The notes: generated from the sequence alone by a model not told the origin. A stretch of DNA of 64,000 nt from Enterococcus quebecensis (GCF_001730365.1 NZ_MIKB01000001.1:1-64000), one strand, 5' to 3'. Shown: positions 30,893 to 39,944, counted from the first letter of the stretch. Program-made: numbers and translations.

Positions 30893-31020
30893 CCTCCTAA
30901 TTTTAAAAGCCTAGCGGGCTCGTCTAGTTCTGACAGAAAAACATGAAAATATAACTGAGCTGTTTGTGCCTCTTGTATATTTTATCTTTTTTCCGAAGAG
31001 CTAGCCCACATAGCTAGATA
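30893..31020 (-). repeat. Leader repeat copy C, between rpsB and tsf
   Basis: The hairpin CUAGC, loop UAUGUGG, GCUAG (31001-31017, minus strand) and the block GGCTTTTAAAATTAGGAGG before the tsf start match the two parts of copies A and B. Here they are about 90 bases apart. The loop-side GUGGGCU can also pair with AGCCCGC close to the Shine-Dalgarno, an alternative fold. Confidence 0.5.
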
Positions 31021-31047
31021 ATTTAATTCTAAAATTCGTTTTAAAAA

Positions 31048-31096
31048 AGCTATCTCAAAGGAGAATCAGGCTTTTTCGCCTAGCCTTCGAGACAGC
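31048..31096 (-). terminator. Terminator between rpsB and tsf
   Basis: AGCTGTCTCGAAGG pairs with CCTTTGAGATAGCT (one G-U) around an inner GGC/GCC hairpin and is followed by a T-run. Some read-through would be needed to supply tsf unless tsf has its own promoter. Confidence 0.8.
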
Positions 31097-31110
31097 TCCG
31101 TCATTTTAAA

Positions 31111-31899
31111 TTATTCTGCTGAATCGTTTGTTCCTTCAACAACATCAACGATTTCTTCAATTGATGCTGCAGCTTCTGGTGCTTCTTCAACAAAAATTTC
31201 TTCAACAGCTTGATCTTCACCTTGATTTCCTTCGATGAAAGCATCAGCCATTTTAGCTGTAATCAATTTAACCGCACGAATTGCATCATCATTTGATGGA
31301 ATTACTACATCGATTTCATCTGGATCACAGTTTGTATCAACCATCGCAACGATTGGAATGTTCAATTTTTGAGCTTCTTGAACAGCAATACGCTCTTTAC
31401 GAGGATCAACAATGTACATTACATCTGGAATTCTAGGCATATCAGCAATACCACCTAAGAATTTTTCAAGACGTTCACGTTGTTTGTTTAAACCAACAAC
31501 TTCTTTTTTAGGAAGTAAATCGAAAGTTCCGTCTTCTTCCATTTTATTGATATCTTTCAAACGTTTGATACGTTTTTGGATTGTATCCCAGTTAGTTAAT
31601 GTTCCACCTAACCAACGGTGGTTTACAAAGTATTGACCTGAACGAATAGCTTCGTCTTTGATCGCTTCTTGTGCTTGTTTTTTAGTTCCTACGAATAATG
31701 CAACGCCGCCATCTTCAGCAACATTTTTCATGTAATCGTAAGCTGCATCTACTAATTTAACTGTTTTTTGCAAGTCAATGATGTAGATACCGTTTCTTTC
31801 TGTGAAGATGTATTTCTTCATTTTTGGGTTCCAGCGACGAGTTTGGTGACCAAAGTGTACGCCGGCTTCTAGTAATTGTTTCATAGAAATTACTGCCAT
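31111..31899 (-). CDS. rpsB: 30S ribosomal protein S2
   Basis: S2 binds late to the 30S subunit. The 262-residue protein has the typical opening [22 protein letters not shown] and [10 protein letters not shown]. The C-terminal 30-40 residues are an acidic Glu/Ala tail. A sigma-A promoter (32051-32079) and a structured leader of about 130 bases precede it; the start follows GGAGG. Confidence 0.98.
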   Translation of the reverse strand: MAVISMKQLLEAGVHFGHQTRRWNPKMKKYIFTERNGIYIIDLQKTVKLVDAAYDYMKNVAEDGGVALFVGTKKQAQEAIKDEAIRSGQYFVNHRWLGGTLTNWDTIQKRIKRLKDINKMEEDGTFDLLPKKEVVGLNKQRERLEKFLGGIADMPRIPDVMYIVDPRKERIAVQEAQKLNIPIVAMVDTNCDPDEIDVVIPSNDDAIRAVKLITAKMADAFIEGNQGEDQAVEEIFVEEAPEAAASIEEIVDVVEGTNDSAE

Positions 31900-31955
31900 T
31901 TTTTGTTTCCTCCAATTTGGTTTTTATTTGTTCCCTCTTTCCAGCTTTAAGCTCC

Positions 31956-31988
31956 CTTGTGGACTGTATTCCTACAGCACCTCACAAG
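31956..31988 (-). promoter_or_regulatory. Structured rpsB leader hairpin
   Basis: CUUGUG/CACAAG encloses an inner CUGUA/UACAG stem in the untranslated leader of rpsB. Ribosomal protein genes often carry autoregulatory leaders, and this two-tier hairpin is a candidate. It could instead be only a stabilising structure. Confidence 0.45.
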
Positions 31989-32050
31989 AAATATACTGAA
32001 AATGTGGATTTGATGCAATTTCCAGAAATTCTGAAAATAACACCTTTGTT

Positions 32051-32079
32051 AGTATACAACAGAACCTTAACAATTTCAA
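32051..32079 (-). promoter_or_regulatory. Promoter of rpsB
   Basis: TTGAAA (32079-32074) and TATACT (32056-32051) on the minus strand are exactly 17 bases apart. A second TATAAT lies further upstream at 32113-32118. The rest of the 31900-32240 gap holds the leader hairpin and a 13-bp palindrome at 32140-32152. Confidence 0.75.
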
Positions 32080-32139
32080 CAGATTTTAAACCTATTACTT
32101 GTTTCAGTTAAAATTATACTATTATTTCGGTTTAATTAG

Positions 32140-32152
32140 CTGTAATTTACAG
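32140..32152. promoter_or_regulatory. 13-bp palindrome upstream of rpsB
   Basis: CTGTAATTTACAG is a perfect 6-1-6 inverted repeat at the -35 position of the alternative -10 box TATAAT at 32113-32118. It may be a protein-binding site; no binder is suggested by the sequence. Confidence 0.3.
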
Positions 32153-32240
32153 TTCTATAGATATACAGCCCAACATCCACATGCAATCAAGTCAACTAGT
32201 GGAAATAGCTCTAATTAGTACAATTCAAATCACCGATTGG

Positions 32241-33002
32241 TTATTCATCATGTTCTAGAATCACTCGATCATTTAGCGATTGAATATTTCTATTATTATG
32301 ATCATAAAATTTTTGGAATGATTTAATTTGTTCTTTTGATACTTGGACAGGATTTTTTAAAATATACCATTCTACATTTTCTGTTAATGGTGGTGTTGTT
32401 AAGGAACCCAAATAGTGATAGTAACTCATATTTTTTGGAAACATTTCAGGAATATCAGAAATTTCTGTTTTTCTATCATCTGTGACATCATTGAGTACTT
32501 CTTGAAAGCCTTTATTTTCCGATCCTTCTTCGAAAAATACACCAATAACAGCCAAACGTCCATCTTGAGCTTGGTTAACAAAATGTGCTTCCATAGGATA
32601 ATGCTTACCGTCTATTGTGTGTTCGCTTTCTGCATGAAAATGAAACTGTGTCAAATTAAACTCTCGTTCATCAATTGTTGCAGTGCCAGAGTCTGTAACT
32701 TGGATACTATGTCCGTTATTTTCAGCATTGGTAATTTTAGAACTGTAATTCAACTCGATTTTTCCACTATCAGTCATTTTTTTAGCTGATGAACTCAGAA
32801 TATTGATGGGCGATTGCATCTTACCACTTGTTTGTTCCCAGCTTTTTTGATCATCATATTCAAAATGACCAGCTACTTTCTTGTGAGCGCTCTCTTGTGT
32901 GTGTGAAGCGCTCTCCTTAGTTTTTGTTTGAGCTTGTTGCGTACAAGCTGTCACAAGCAGTAGTGATGAAAACATCACTGGAATAAGTAATTTTTTTTTC
33001 AT
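32241..33002 (-). CDS. Alpha-class carbonic anhydrase, exported lipoprotein
   Basis: The enzyme interconverts CO2 and bicarbonate at the cell surface. A lipoprotein signal ends in LVTAC with the lipidated Cys at residue 20, and a Gln/Lys/Ser linker follows. The catalytic domain (about 43-253) has QSPINI, the zinc ligands His121, His123 and His140 (FHFH, EAHFV), a candidate proton-shuttle His98 and the LTTPPLTENV segment. All key residues are intact, so activity is likely. It is monocistronic, lying between rpsB and a methyltransferase gene. Confidence 0.93.
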   Translation of the reverse strand: MKKKLLIPVMFSSLLLVTACTQQAQTKTKESASHTQESAHKKVAGHFEYDDQKSWEQTSGKMQSPINILSSSAKKMTDSGKIELNYSSKITNAENNGHSIQVTDSGTATIDEREFNLTQFHFHAESEHTIDGKHYPMEAHFVNQAQDGRLAVIGVFFEEGSENKGFQEVLNDVTDDRKTEISDIPEMFPKNMSYYHYLGSLTTPPLTENVEWYILKNPVQVSKEQIKSFQKFYDHNNRNIQSLNDRVILEHDE

Positions 33003-33136
33003 ATTGTGTATCCTTCTTCCGACTCCGATTTGCTCAGCGTAAATTCTAAGCGTAAATCAGTATAAATTAAACAGGGCTAATTTTCTACTGGTAAAACCAT
33101 TAACTTTAAATTAAATTTTCGTTAATCACAATAAAA

Positions 33137-33175
33137 ACCGAAACAAATCTCTGAATAACCATAGATCGTTTCGGT
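33137..33175 (-). terminator. Terminator of the TrmH-type methyltransferase gene
   Basis: ACCGAAAC/GTTTCGGT with an extended lower-quality inner stem is followed by TTTTTATT on the minus strand. Confidence 0.85.
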
Positions 33176-33187
33176 CTTATTAATAAA

Positions 33188-33955
33188 TTATTTAGTTAAA
33201 TGGTACATTAAAATCCCTGCTGCAATAGCCACATTCAATGACTCTGCTACACCTCTAATTGGAATGTAAATATTTTTATCCGTCTTTTCTAAAAAACAGG
33301 CTGAAACTCCCTGACCTTCGTTCCCCATGATCAACGCATAATCATTAACTTTCTTTATTTCTTCGTATGAAACAGCTTCTGGATTTAGTTCGGTTCCGTA
33401 AATAGGAATCTGTGCTTCTTTGAAGCCATCAATCATTTCAGCTAATGGCTTGCGTATCACTGGTAAATGATAGTTACTCCCCTGCATCGCCCGAAGTACT
33501 TTGGTATTATAAATATCCGAACTTCCCTCGCCTAAAATGACACCAGATAAACCAGCTGCATCTGCTGTTCGAATCATCGTTCCCACATTACCAGGATCTT
33601 GAACATTATCCAAAAGTAACCAACTCCCTGAAAACTGTATATCTCCTTCATGATTTGGCATCTGAACAATAGCAATCATTCCTTGGGGTGTTGGCAATTC
33701 TGAAAGAGAGACTAAAACTTCATCAGAAACTTCAATCAATAACTCTTCTGGTTGTCCCTCAAGCCATTCCGACCATTCTGTCTTCCCCCGTTGATTATAA
33801 AGAATCCAAGTGATTTCTTCATTCGCTTTAGCTGCTTCTTCAATCAAATGAAAACCTTCAATTATATATTGTTGTTTTTCTTCTCTGTGTTTCTTTTTAT
33901 GTAATTTTTTAAATTCTTTTATCATTGCATTTTTTGTTGATAAGATTTCTTTCAT
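33188..33955 (-). CDS. TrmH/SpoU-family RNA 2'-O-methyltransferase
   Basis: This 255-residue SPOUT methyltransferase has an N-terminal RNA-binding substrate domain (about 1-95). The SAM-binding knot has three usual motifs: LLDNVQDPGNVGTMIRTADAAG, LIMGNEGQG and IPIRGVAESLNVAIA. Members modify 23S rRNA or tRNA ribose; the exact target cannot be assigned. It is divergent from the acylphosphatase gene, a neighbour pair seen in many lactic acid bacteria. Confidence 0.93.
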   Translation of the reverse strand: MKEILSTKNAMIKEFKKLHKKKHREEKQQYIIEGFHLIEEAAKANEEITWILYNQRGKTEWSEWLEGQPEELLIEVSDEVLVSLSELPTPQGMIAIVQMPNHEGDIQFSGSWLLLDNVQDPGNVGTMIRTADAAGLSGVILGEGSSDIYNTKVLRAMQGSNYHLPVIRKPLAEMIDGFKEAQIPIYGTELNPEAVSYEEIKKVNDYALIMGNEGQGVSACFLEKTDKNIYIPIRGVAESLNVAIAAGILMYHLTK

Positions 33956-34074
33956 TTCTACACCTCACGTATTTATTATACCACGTTTTTTTTTAATCAA
34001 ACAATCACTACTTTACTTGCCAGATAATCAAAGAGTCGCTATCATTAATTTAACGAAGAGCGAGGTGTTCAAGT

Positions 34075-34350
34075 ATGAGAAAAGTACGCATGAATGTACA
34101 AGGAAGAGTTCAGGGAGTGGGTTTTCGTTACATGACTAAAATGGTTGCTGATGAACTAGGTATTAAAGGTACTGTTCGAAATGAAGAAGATGGTTCTGTA
34201 TCCATTGAATCTGTTGGTGATGATGAAGCCATGACACAATTCATCAAAAAAATAAAAGATTCCCCTAGCCCTGCCGGACGTGTCACATATTTAGATATTC
34301 AAGAAGATTCAATGATGGAAGAACACATGAATTTTAAAGTTATAAACTGA
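34075..34350 (+). CDS. acyP: Acylphosphatase
   Basis: This 91-residue cytoplasmic enzyme hydrolyses acyl phosphates. The family signature GRVQGVGFR carries the catalytic Arg18, and Asn36 in GTVRNEEDG is the second catalytic residue. It is followed by its own terminator. Confidence 0.96.
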   Translation: MRKVRMNVQGRVQGVGFRYMTKMVADELGIKGTVRNEEDGSVSIESVGDDEAMTQFIKKIKDSPSPAGRVTYLDIQEDSMMEEHMNFKVIN

Positions 34351-34357
34351 TTTAGAC

Positions 34358-34395
34358 AAGAAGAATCTTACTCAGTCTTGAGGTTGATTCTTCTT
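34358..34395 (+). terminator. Terminator of acyP
   Basis: Perfect 10-bp arms AAGAAGAATC and GATTCTTCTT are followed by ATTTTTATT. Confidence 0.85.
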
Positions 34396-34469
34396 ATTTT
34401 TATTGAAAAAAAACACTTTTTCAAGTATAGTTAATCTTGTGCAAATTTCTTAGAAAAGGAAAGAATAGA

Positions 34470-35387
34470 ATGAAAAAATTAAATAAGTGGCTACTAGGTT
34501 CCGGGCTTTTTACTTTAGTATTGTTTTTATCTGGATGTGTGAAAACGGGGTCAGATGGTCAACCAACTGGTGAAGGAATCATTTATAACGTTTTAGTTAA
34601 ACCAATGAGCAGTGCCATTACATATCTAGTGGATAATTTCGATTGGAACTATGGCTGGGCAATCATTTTTATCACAGTTATTGTCCGAATCATTATCTTA
34701 CCGTTAGGATTAAGTCAATCTAAAAAAAGTATGATCCAAACGGAAAAAATGCAAGCCATCAAACCTCAAATCGATGCTGCACAAGCTAAATTAAAAGAAG
34801 CAACCTCTCGTGAAGATCAAATGAAAGCGCAAGCTGAATTGCAACAAGTCTACAAAGAAAATAACATGAGTATGATGGGCGGTATCGGTTGTTTACCATT
34901 ACTGATCCAAATGCCGATTTTCTCTGCATTATTCTTTGCTGCTCGTTACACACAAGGAATTGCTGATGCTAGTTTCCTCGGGGTCAATCTTGGAAAGCCA
35001 AGTATACTTTTTGTCATTTTAGCTGGAGTAGCATATTTAATCCAAGGATACATTTCCACAATTGGTATTCCTGAAGAACAAAAGAAGACAATGAAATCCA
35101 TGCTGATCGTATCTCCTTTAATGATCGTTTTCATGTCTATTAGTTCTCCTGCTGGGGTAACCTTATACTGGGTCGTTGGTGGTATCTTCACCTGTATCCA
35201 AACATTCATTACAAATATTTTATTAAAACCAAGAATCAAAGCTCAAGTAGCTGAGGAATTAAAACAAAACCCACCCAAACAAGTCGTTACACCTCGTAAA
35301 GATGTAACCCCGACTGAAGAAAAATCGACAACACAAAAAAACGTTTCTAACCAAGGACGTAATGCTGGAAAACAGAATAGAAATTAA
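34470..35387 (+). CDS. yidC: Membrane protein insertase YidC/OxaA, lipoprotein form
   Basis: YidC inserts membrane proteins with or without SecYEG. The start is the ATG at 34470 behind AAAGGAAAG; the longer frame from 34437 lacks a site. The 305-residue protein has a lipoprotein signal ending in LFLSGC, five membrane segments and the conserved cytoplasmic hairpin after the first. The long basic tail (about 262-305, Lys/Thr/Asn-rich) marks it as the OxaA2/YidC2-type paralog that binds ribosomes. Another paralog beside rnpA is expected elsewhere. Confidence 0.95.
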   Translation: MKKLNKWLLGSGLFTLVLFLSGCVKTGSDGQPTGEGIIYNVLVKPMSSAITYLVDNFDWNYGWAIIFITVIVRIIILPLGLSQSKKSMIQTEKMQAIKPQIDAAQAKLKEATSREDQMKAQAELQQVYKENNMSMMGGIGCLPLLIQMPIFSALFFAARYTQGIADASFLGVNLGKPSILFVILAGVAYLIQGYISTIGIPEEQKKTMKSMLIVSPLMIVFMSISSPAGVTLYWVVGGIFTCIQTFITNILLKPRIKAQVAEELKQNPPKQVVTPRKDVTPTEEKSTTQKNVSNQGRNAGKQNRN

Positions 35388-35396
35388 GGAATAAAA

Positions 35397-35438
35397 AGAA
35401 GAGCCTTACGCAGTCATATTTTGCGTTGGCTCTTCTTT
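35397..35438. terminator. Bidirectional terminator between yidC and the TetR-type gene
   Basis: AGAAGAGCC/GGCTCTTCT with an inner ACGCA/TGCGT stem and flanking A- and T-runs; it overlaps the last codons of the TetR-type gene. Confidence 0.85.
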
Positions 35439-36010
35439 TCCTCTTTATTTTCAGTGATCCCGTATATAAAAAGATCAACAACTTGAGTAATAGTCAGTAA
35501 TGAATTACTTTGTTGTGTCTTGATGTAAGGGGAAAGTGTGTTAAGAAAATGCGTCGTTGTCATTTCAGCGGAAAGACCTGAACGTAGTAAAAAATCACTT
35601 TCTTCGAACAGTTGTAACAATGGTGCCTTATATGATTGATTCCAAAGCATAAATAATTTGAACTGGGTCTCCTCTTTTAATTTTGTCTTAAAATCATGCA
35701 TCATTAAATCAAAATCGAAAGGATGTTTTGTTTTTAAACACTCCGCAAACTGTTGTAATTTGCTAATAGTATCAAGCTGCTGATCTTTAACAATCTGCAA
35801 TAACTCTTCATTTACATCACTTAATAAATTTTCGATAACGCCAACATAAACTTCTTCTTTATTTTTAAAATGATGATATAAATTGGGTTGTGTAACCGCT
35901 GCTAATTCAGCGATTTTCCTTGTTGATGTACTTTGGTACCCATTATCCATAAACAATCGCGTTGCAACATGGATAATTCTAGCTCTAGTATTTTTCGTTT
36001 CTTTATCCAT
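35414..36010 (-). CDS. TetR-family transcriptional regulator
   Basis: The 198-residue protein has a TetR HTH at about residues 10-55 (ARIIHVATRLFMDNGYQSTSTRKIAELAAVTQPNLYHHF, given here as the pattern STRKIAELAAVTQPNLYHHF). The C-terminal ligand domain is unlike the well-studied members. It is the last gene of the run that begins with the DUF2177 gene at 39901, suggesting it controls that operon. A candidate operator lies at 39932-39944. Confidence 0.88.
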   Translation of the reverse strand: MDKETKNTRARIIHVATRLFMDNGYQSTSTRKIAELAAVTQPNLYHHFKNKEEVYVGVIENLLSDVNEELLQIVKDQQLDTISKLQQFAECLKTKHPFDFDLMMHDFKTKLKEETQFKLFMLWNQSYKAPLLQLFEESDFLLRSGLSAEMTTTHFLNTLSPYIKTQQSNSLLTITQVVDLFIYGITENKEEKKSQRKI

Positions 36011-36072
36011 TATTTAGCCACCTACAGTAGATTTCTCTATTATTCTAACAGATGGATACAAAGAAAAATAGA

Positions 36073-36879
36073 CTAGGTAGCTTTCTTTTTGTTTTTTATT
36101 TGTAAAAACAATTCATAAACACAAACAACGACAAGAATAACTAAGCACACAATAACAGTTGTAATAATCATTGGATATTTTTGATTCCAACCATCCACTG
36201 ACTGATGTTTTAGCAAAATTCCAAAGTATGCCCATAACGCCACTAACCCATAAGCGACGTCTTGATTATGAATGATCGTCCAACTAACAATGAATACACC
36301 TACAGCTAAAATAATAACTGTCCATAAGATTTGATTATTTTGAAAGAAATCTATATTCTTATCAACAAAAAATGCTGTGATATTTGCAATAGTTGCAATG
36401 GTGATCCAACCAAAATAAACACTAAACGGAAGTCTTACAAAAATAGACTCTTTTTTATTTAATGAAGCTTTTGCTAAAACCTGATTTATATAGATCAATG
36501 TAATTAGTAAACCTAGCATAATCAAAACAGATAAATCAATTTGGAGATATTGCCACGCAAATAACCATGCGCTGTTCAGTATAGATGATAGGATAAACAA
36601 TATCCGTAATTGCCCACTTATTTTCTGATCCGATAAAATAGATTTACCCGTTGGTGCAAGCCATTGATAAACAACAAAGACTGCCAACAATAAATAAATC
36701 AATGACCAGATCGTAAAAGTCAAACCTGCTGGTGCAAATAAATTAGAGTACGTATCTGAAACTTCTTCTGTAGTCATACCATTCAATGGTAACAAAACAG
36801 CCGCTGCATTTGTACCAAGCATGGTCATATAAGTAATAGTTACTAGCCACTTCAATATAGATGATTTCCTTAGTTTCAT
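36073..36879 (-). CDS. TspO/MBR-like (tryptophan-rich sensory) membrane protein
   Basis: The 268-residue protein has about eight hydrophobic segments and the N-terminal PLNGMTTEEVSD ... NLFAPAGLTFTIWSLIYLLL pattern (the latter at about 47-66) of the long TspO/MBR-related family found in lactic acid bacteria. TspO proteins bind porphyrins and lipids; the function of this longer group is not established. It lies 16 bases after the DUF1295 gene in the same operon. Confidence 0.75.
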   Translation of the reverse strand: MKLRKSSILKWLVTITYMTMLGTNAAAVLLPLNGMTTEEVSDTYSNLFAPAGLTFTIWSLIYLLLAVFVVYQWLAPTGKSILSDQKISGQLRILFILSSILNSAWLFAWQYLQIDLSVLIMLGLLITLIYINQVLAKASLNKKESIFVRLPFSVYFGWITIATIANITAFFVDKNIDFFQNNQILWTVIILAVGVFIVSWTIIHNQDVAYGLVALWAYFGILLKHQSVDGWNQKYPMIITTVIVCLVILVVVCVYELFLQIKNKKKAT

Positions 36880-36894
36880 TTCAGTTCCTCCTTA

Positions 36895-37668
36895 TTACAA
36901 TCCTTTTTTACCGATAAATGGAAAAAATTTAGACGTTTTATTTGCGTAAACAATAAAATCTGGCCGATCTTTATATTTCTTTTCCAATAATGGAACACCT
37001 GACACAAATAAAAGTAACATTGTGATTGTGATGGGACCAATAACTCCCCATATATTTCGTGTCTCATTCAAACTTATGAGAAAAATCCCCCACCAACTTA
37101 CTGCTTCACCGAAATAGTTTGGGTGTCTTGTCACTGACCACAGCCCGGTTGTTAAAAGCTTCCCGTGATTACTTCTATCTTTCTTAAATTGTGTCAGTTG
37201 ATAATCACCTATTGTTTCAAACCCAAATCCAACCACCCAAATGACAATCCCTAGGGCATTCCACCAATAAAAGTCATTAACTGAACTTGTCATAACAAAT
37301 AAGATTGGCATTGAAACAATCAACAAAAGAACACCTTGCAAGAAAAATACATTTAAGTAAGCTTTCAGTTTCACCCAGTGCGTTCCCCAACGTTTTCTCA
37401 TATTTACATAACGATAATCTTCGGGTTTTCCGATATTTCTTTTTGCCAAGTGCCAGAACAAGCGAATTCCCCAAATCGTAACTAAAGACAATACAATTGT
37501 GCTAACCTTTGTTTTATCTGGTGTCACTAGATACCCCGTCACTGCAACGATTACAAACCCAATTCCCCAAGCTAAATCAACAATTGAATTATTATGAAGA
37601 TATTGCGCTAAAAAAAATAACGCTGTAAAGTAAACAAAAATCACACTAATAATAATACCGATCGTCAT
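36895..37668 (-). CDS. DUF1295 / steroid 5-alpha-reductase-like membrane enzyme
   Basis: This 257-residue polytopic protein belongs to the DUF1295 family, related to 3-oxo-5-alpha-steroid 4-dehydrogenases and isoprenylcysteine methyltransferases. The C-terminal motif [17 protein letters not shown] near residue 190 is the cofactor-binding signature. In bacteria the family is thought to act on lipids or fatty acids, but no substrate is proven. It overlaps the preceding FakA-DegV gene by 4 bases. Confidence 0.88.
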   Translation of the reverse strand: MTIGIIISVIFVYFTALFFLAQYLHNNSIVDLAWGIGFVIVAVTGYLVTPDKTKVSTIVLSLVTIWGIRLFWHLAKRNIGKPEDYRYVNMRKRWGTHWVKLKAYLNVFFLQGVLLLIVSMPILFVMTSSVNDFYWWNALGIVIWVVGFGFETIGDYQLTQFKKDRSNHGKLLTTGLWSVTRHPNYFGEAVSWWGIFLISLNETRNIWGVIGPITITMLLLFVSGVPLLEKKYKDRPDFIVYANKTSKFFPFIGKKGL

Positions 37669-39488
37669 AACGGTTCAACTCCTTCTTCTATTTCAAACGC
37701 CACAGCTACACTTCCTTGACCTGCACTCATTGCAACTACTGTTGAGATATCCATAATATAACTTGGTTGGAAACCAACTTGCTCTGCTAATTTATCTCCC
37801 CAAAAACGGGCTTTACTTTCTGAATTTGCATGAATAACAGCATATCGTTTTATTCTATTTTTCTTGTGTAATTTTTTTAACCGCTGAAATATCTTCTTTT
37901 CAATTCCTTCACGGCTGAATGCAAAATCACTCAAATTACCTTCTCCGTCTTTGTTCAAACTAACTATAGGTTTCAAATTAATCTTCTTCGCTATCTTTCC
38001 AGCAAATTTTGGAATTCTTCCAGAAGCAATCATTGGATCTAAGTCATCTACGCTAACCAGAATTTCTACTTGATCTCGTTTACGCTTTGTCTTTTCTATG
38101 AGTTCTTCAAAAGGAATTCCTGATTGAATCCATTCATTTGCGTTCATTACTAATAAACCTTGTGCGGCAGAATTTTGTTTGGAATCAATAACTGCTATCC
38201 TAGCTGATGATGTCGTTCGTTTCGTTGCTTCTTTTACAGTGTGAAATGTTCCGCTTAGTTTACTTGACACAGTGATAACCAAAATGGATTCATATTTTGT
38301 TTCTAAAAATGAAAACAGATTCTCTACGGTTTTTAGCGTTGGTTGAGAACTCGTTGGACGTTCCTTTTGATTGCCCTTCATTTGAAAAAATTGATTCGTT
38401 TGGATCGTTATTTTATCAATATAATTTGTATTTCCTATCAAAATATTCATTGGTAATACATGAATTTGATTGTTTAAAATATAATCTGTTGGTAAATCAG
38501 CTATCGAGTCCGTTACTAATGCAATTGGCGCTTTTCTTTGCTTACTTACTTGATACTGTAATAGCATATCATCTGCTTTTTGCTGAATTGGCTGACCAAC
38601 AGTACTTAAGTAACTTAACACTTGACTTGGTTGATTAGAATGAATATGAATTCTGGCTTTTCCTCGATTGACGGCCACAACTAGTGAATCTCCATAATCA
38701 TTTAGTTTTTCTTGAATTTCATTTTTAGATTGTGTTACGTGATCTAGTAAAATTTCTGTACAATACCTATACACAGGTTCTGAATTTATAGTATGTAGCG
38801 ATTCCGACAGATCAATTTTTACAGAACCGCTTGAATCCTCTGCCCTCTTTTTAATTGACTGTTTATTGACGAATGCTTCTGTGAACCCTTCGATGAATAA
38901 ATAAAAGCCTTTCGCTCCAGCATCCACCACTTGATTTTTTTTCAATATTTTCAATTGGTTCGTCGTATTTTCTAATGCCTGCTTTGCTTGTAAGAGTGCC
39001 TCAGGTAATACTTTTTCTAAGCTAGTCAGGTCTTCATTTTCATTTAAAGCTTCCGCCCATGAGCGAATAACAGTGATAATTGTCCCTTCAACAGGATGTT
39101 CTATTGCCTGATATGCTTCTGTAATCGCTAATTTTACACTTTTTACAAAACTATGAACAGAATTCGTTTCTTCCAAACACAATAAATTATTATAGATTCC
39201 ATTAAAATATTGAGCAAAAATAATTCCTGAATTTCCTCTTGCACCTAATAAAGAAGCATCTGCAACCTTTTCAAAAACTTCAATGACAGAAGATGACTCT
39301 TCTTTTGTTTCTTCCAATATCGTTTGCATCAATGAAGCTAGGTTACTGCCTGTGTCTCCATCTGATACGGGAAAAACATTGATCTGATTCAACGTTTGTT
39401 TCCCATTAATCAGTTGGATAGCTCCTTGTTGAAAAGCAAATAATAATTCTTTGTGATCAATCATTTGTTTTGTTTTACTGCTTTTCAT
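37665..39488 (-). CDS. FakA-like kinase fused to a DegV/FakB-like fatty-acid-binding domain
   Basis: Residues about 10-205 form a DAK2/FakA-type kinase domain with [13 protein letters not shown] (37-49) and [12 protein letters not shown]. About 215-320 match the middle FakA region ([23 protein letters not shown]). About 325-605 form a DegV domain with [16 protein letters not shown] and a SGRIPKF motif. In Staphylococcus the separate proteins FakA and FakB phosphorylate exogenous fatty acids for phospholipid synthesis; here both are in one chain. The ATG at 39488 was chosen 11 bases after GGAGG; an in-frame TTG at 39494 is an alternative. It lies in an operon with DUF2177 and DUF1295 membrane proteins. 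Confidence 0.88.
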   Translation of the reverse strand: MKSSKTKQMIDHKELLFAFQQGAIQLINGKQTLNQINVFPVSDGDTGSNLASLMQTILEETKEESSSVIEVFEKVADASLLGARGNSGIIFAQYFNGIYNNLLCLEETNSVHSFVKSVKLAITEAYQAIEHPVEGTIITVIRSWAEALNENEDLTSLEKVLPEALLQAKQALENTTNQLKILKKNQVVDAGAKGFYLFIEGFTEAFVNKQSIKKRAEDSSGSVKIDLSESLHTINSEPVYRYCTEILLDHVTQSKNEIQEKLNDYGDSLVVAVNRGKARIHIHSNQPSQVLSYLSTVGQPIQQKADDMLLQYQVSKQRKAPIALVTDSIADLPTDYILNNQIHVLPMNILIGNTNYIDKITIQTNQFFQMKGNQKERPTSSQPTLKTVENLFSFLETKYESILVITVSSKLSGTFHTVKEATKRTTSSARIAVIDSKQNSAAQGLLVMNANEWIQSGIPFEELIEKTKRKRDQVEILVSVDDLDPMIASGRIPKFAGKIAKKINLKPIVSLNKDGEGNLSDFAFSREGIEKKIFQRLKKLHKKNRIKRYAVIHANSESKARFWGDKLAEQVGFQPSYIMDISTVVAMSAGQGSVAVAFEIEEGVEPL

Positions 39489-39496
39489 AAACAACG

Positions 39497-39901
39497 TTAC
39501 CTCCAATTAAAATGTTGTGCTACATACACAGTAATTCCTGAAACACTTGCTGTTACAACGGTTCCCCAAATCAAATCAATAATCGTCACCAGATATGGCC
39601 AATCCTTAAGTGTGGCCAAATTGGTCAAATCATAGGTCCCGTAGCATAAAAAACCAAGGAAGCCCCCAGCTACAAGAGCGTACAGCAAACTGCCTTTTTC
39701 CAATGCTGGATTAACGACAAAAAATACAATTCCCATAAGATAGATTACATAAAATACAATAGCTGGGACTAATTTGGTCTGACCCATTAGTCCACCTAAT
39801 TGTTCTTGGTAAAGTTTTTTCGCAATCAATAATAGCCAAATAAAATCAAATGTAAGGAACGTAACTGCTGAAACACTGTACAATTTTAACAAATAACTCA
39901 T
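39497..39901 (-). CDS. DUF2177 family membrane protein
   Basis: The 134-residue protein has four hydrophobic segments (about 7-30, 48-66, 75-98, 103-125) and the DUF2177 pattern DFIWLLLIAKKLYQEQLG and GFLGFLCYGTYDLTNLATLKDWP (given here in part). Its biochemical role is unknown. It is the first gene of the five-gene run ending with the TetR-type regulator. The Shine-Dalgarno of the next gene overlaps its stop codon. Confidence 0.87.
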   Translation of the reverse strand: MSYLLKLYSVSAVTFLTFDFIWLLLIAKKLYQEQLGGLMGQTKLVPAIVFYVIYLMGIVFFVVNPALEKGSLLYALVAGGFLGFLCYGTYDLTNLATLKDWPYLVTIIDLIWGTVVTASVSGITVYVAQHFNWR

Positions 39902-39931
39902 CTTATCCCCTCCTCAATTAAAAACTAAACC

Positions 39932-39944
39932 GGTTAAATTAACC
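39932..39944. promoter_or_regulatory. Candidate TetR operator in the DUF2177 promoter
   Basis: GGTTAAATTAACC is a perfect 6-1-6 palindrome that overlaps a second one, AACCGGTT. It covers the presumed -10 (TTAATT, 39942-39937) of a promoter with -35 TTGTAC at 39965-39960 and 17-base spacing, all on the minus strand. Binding by the TetR protein of the same operon is inferred. Confidence 0.45.
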
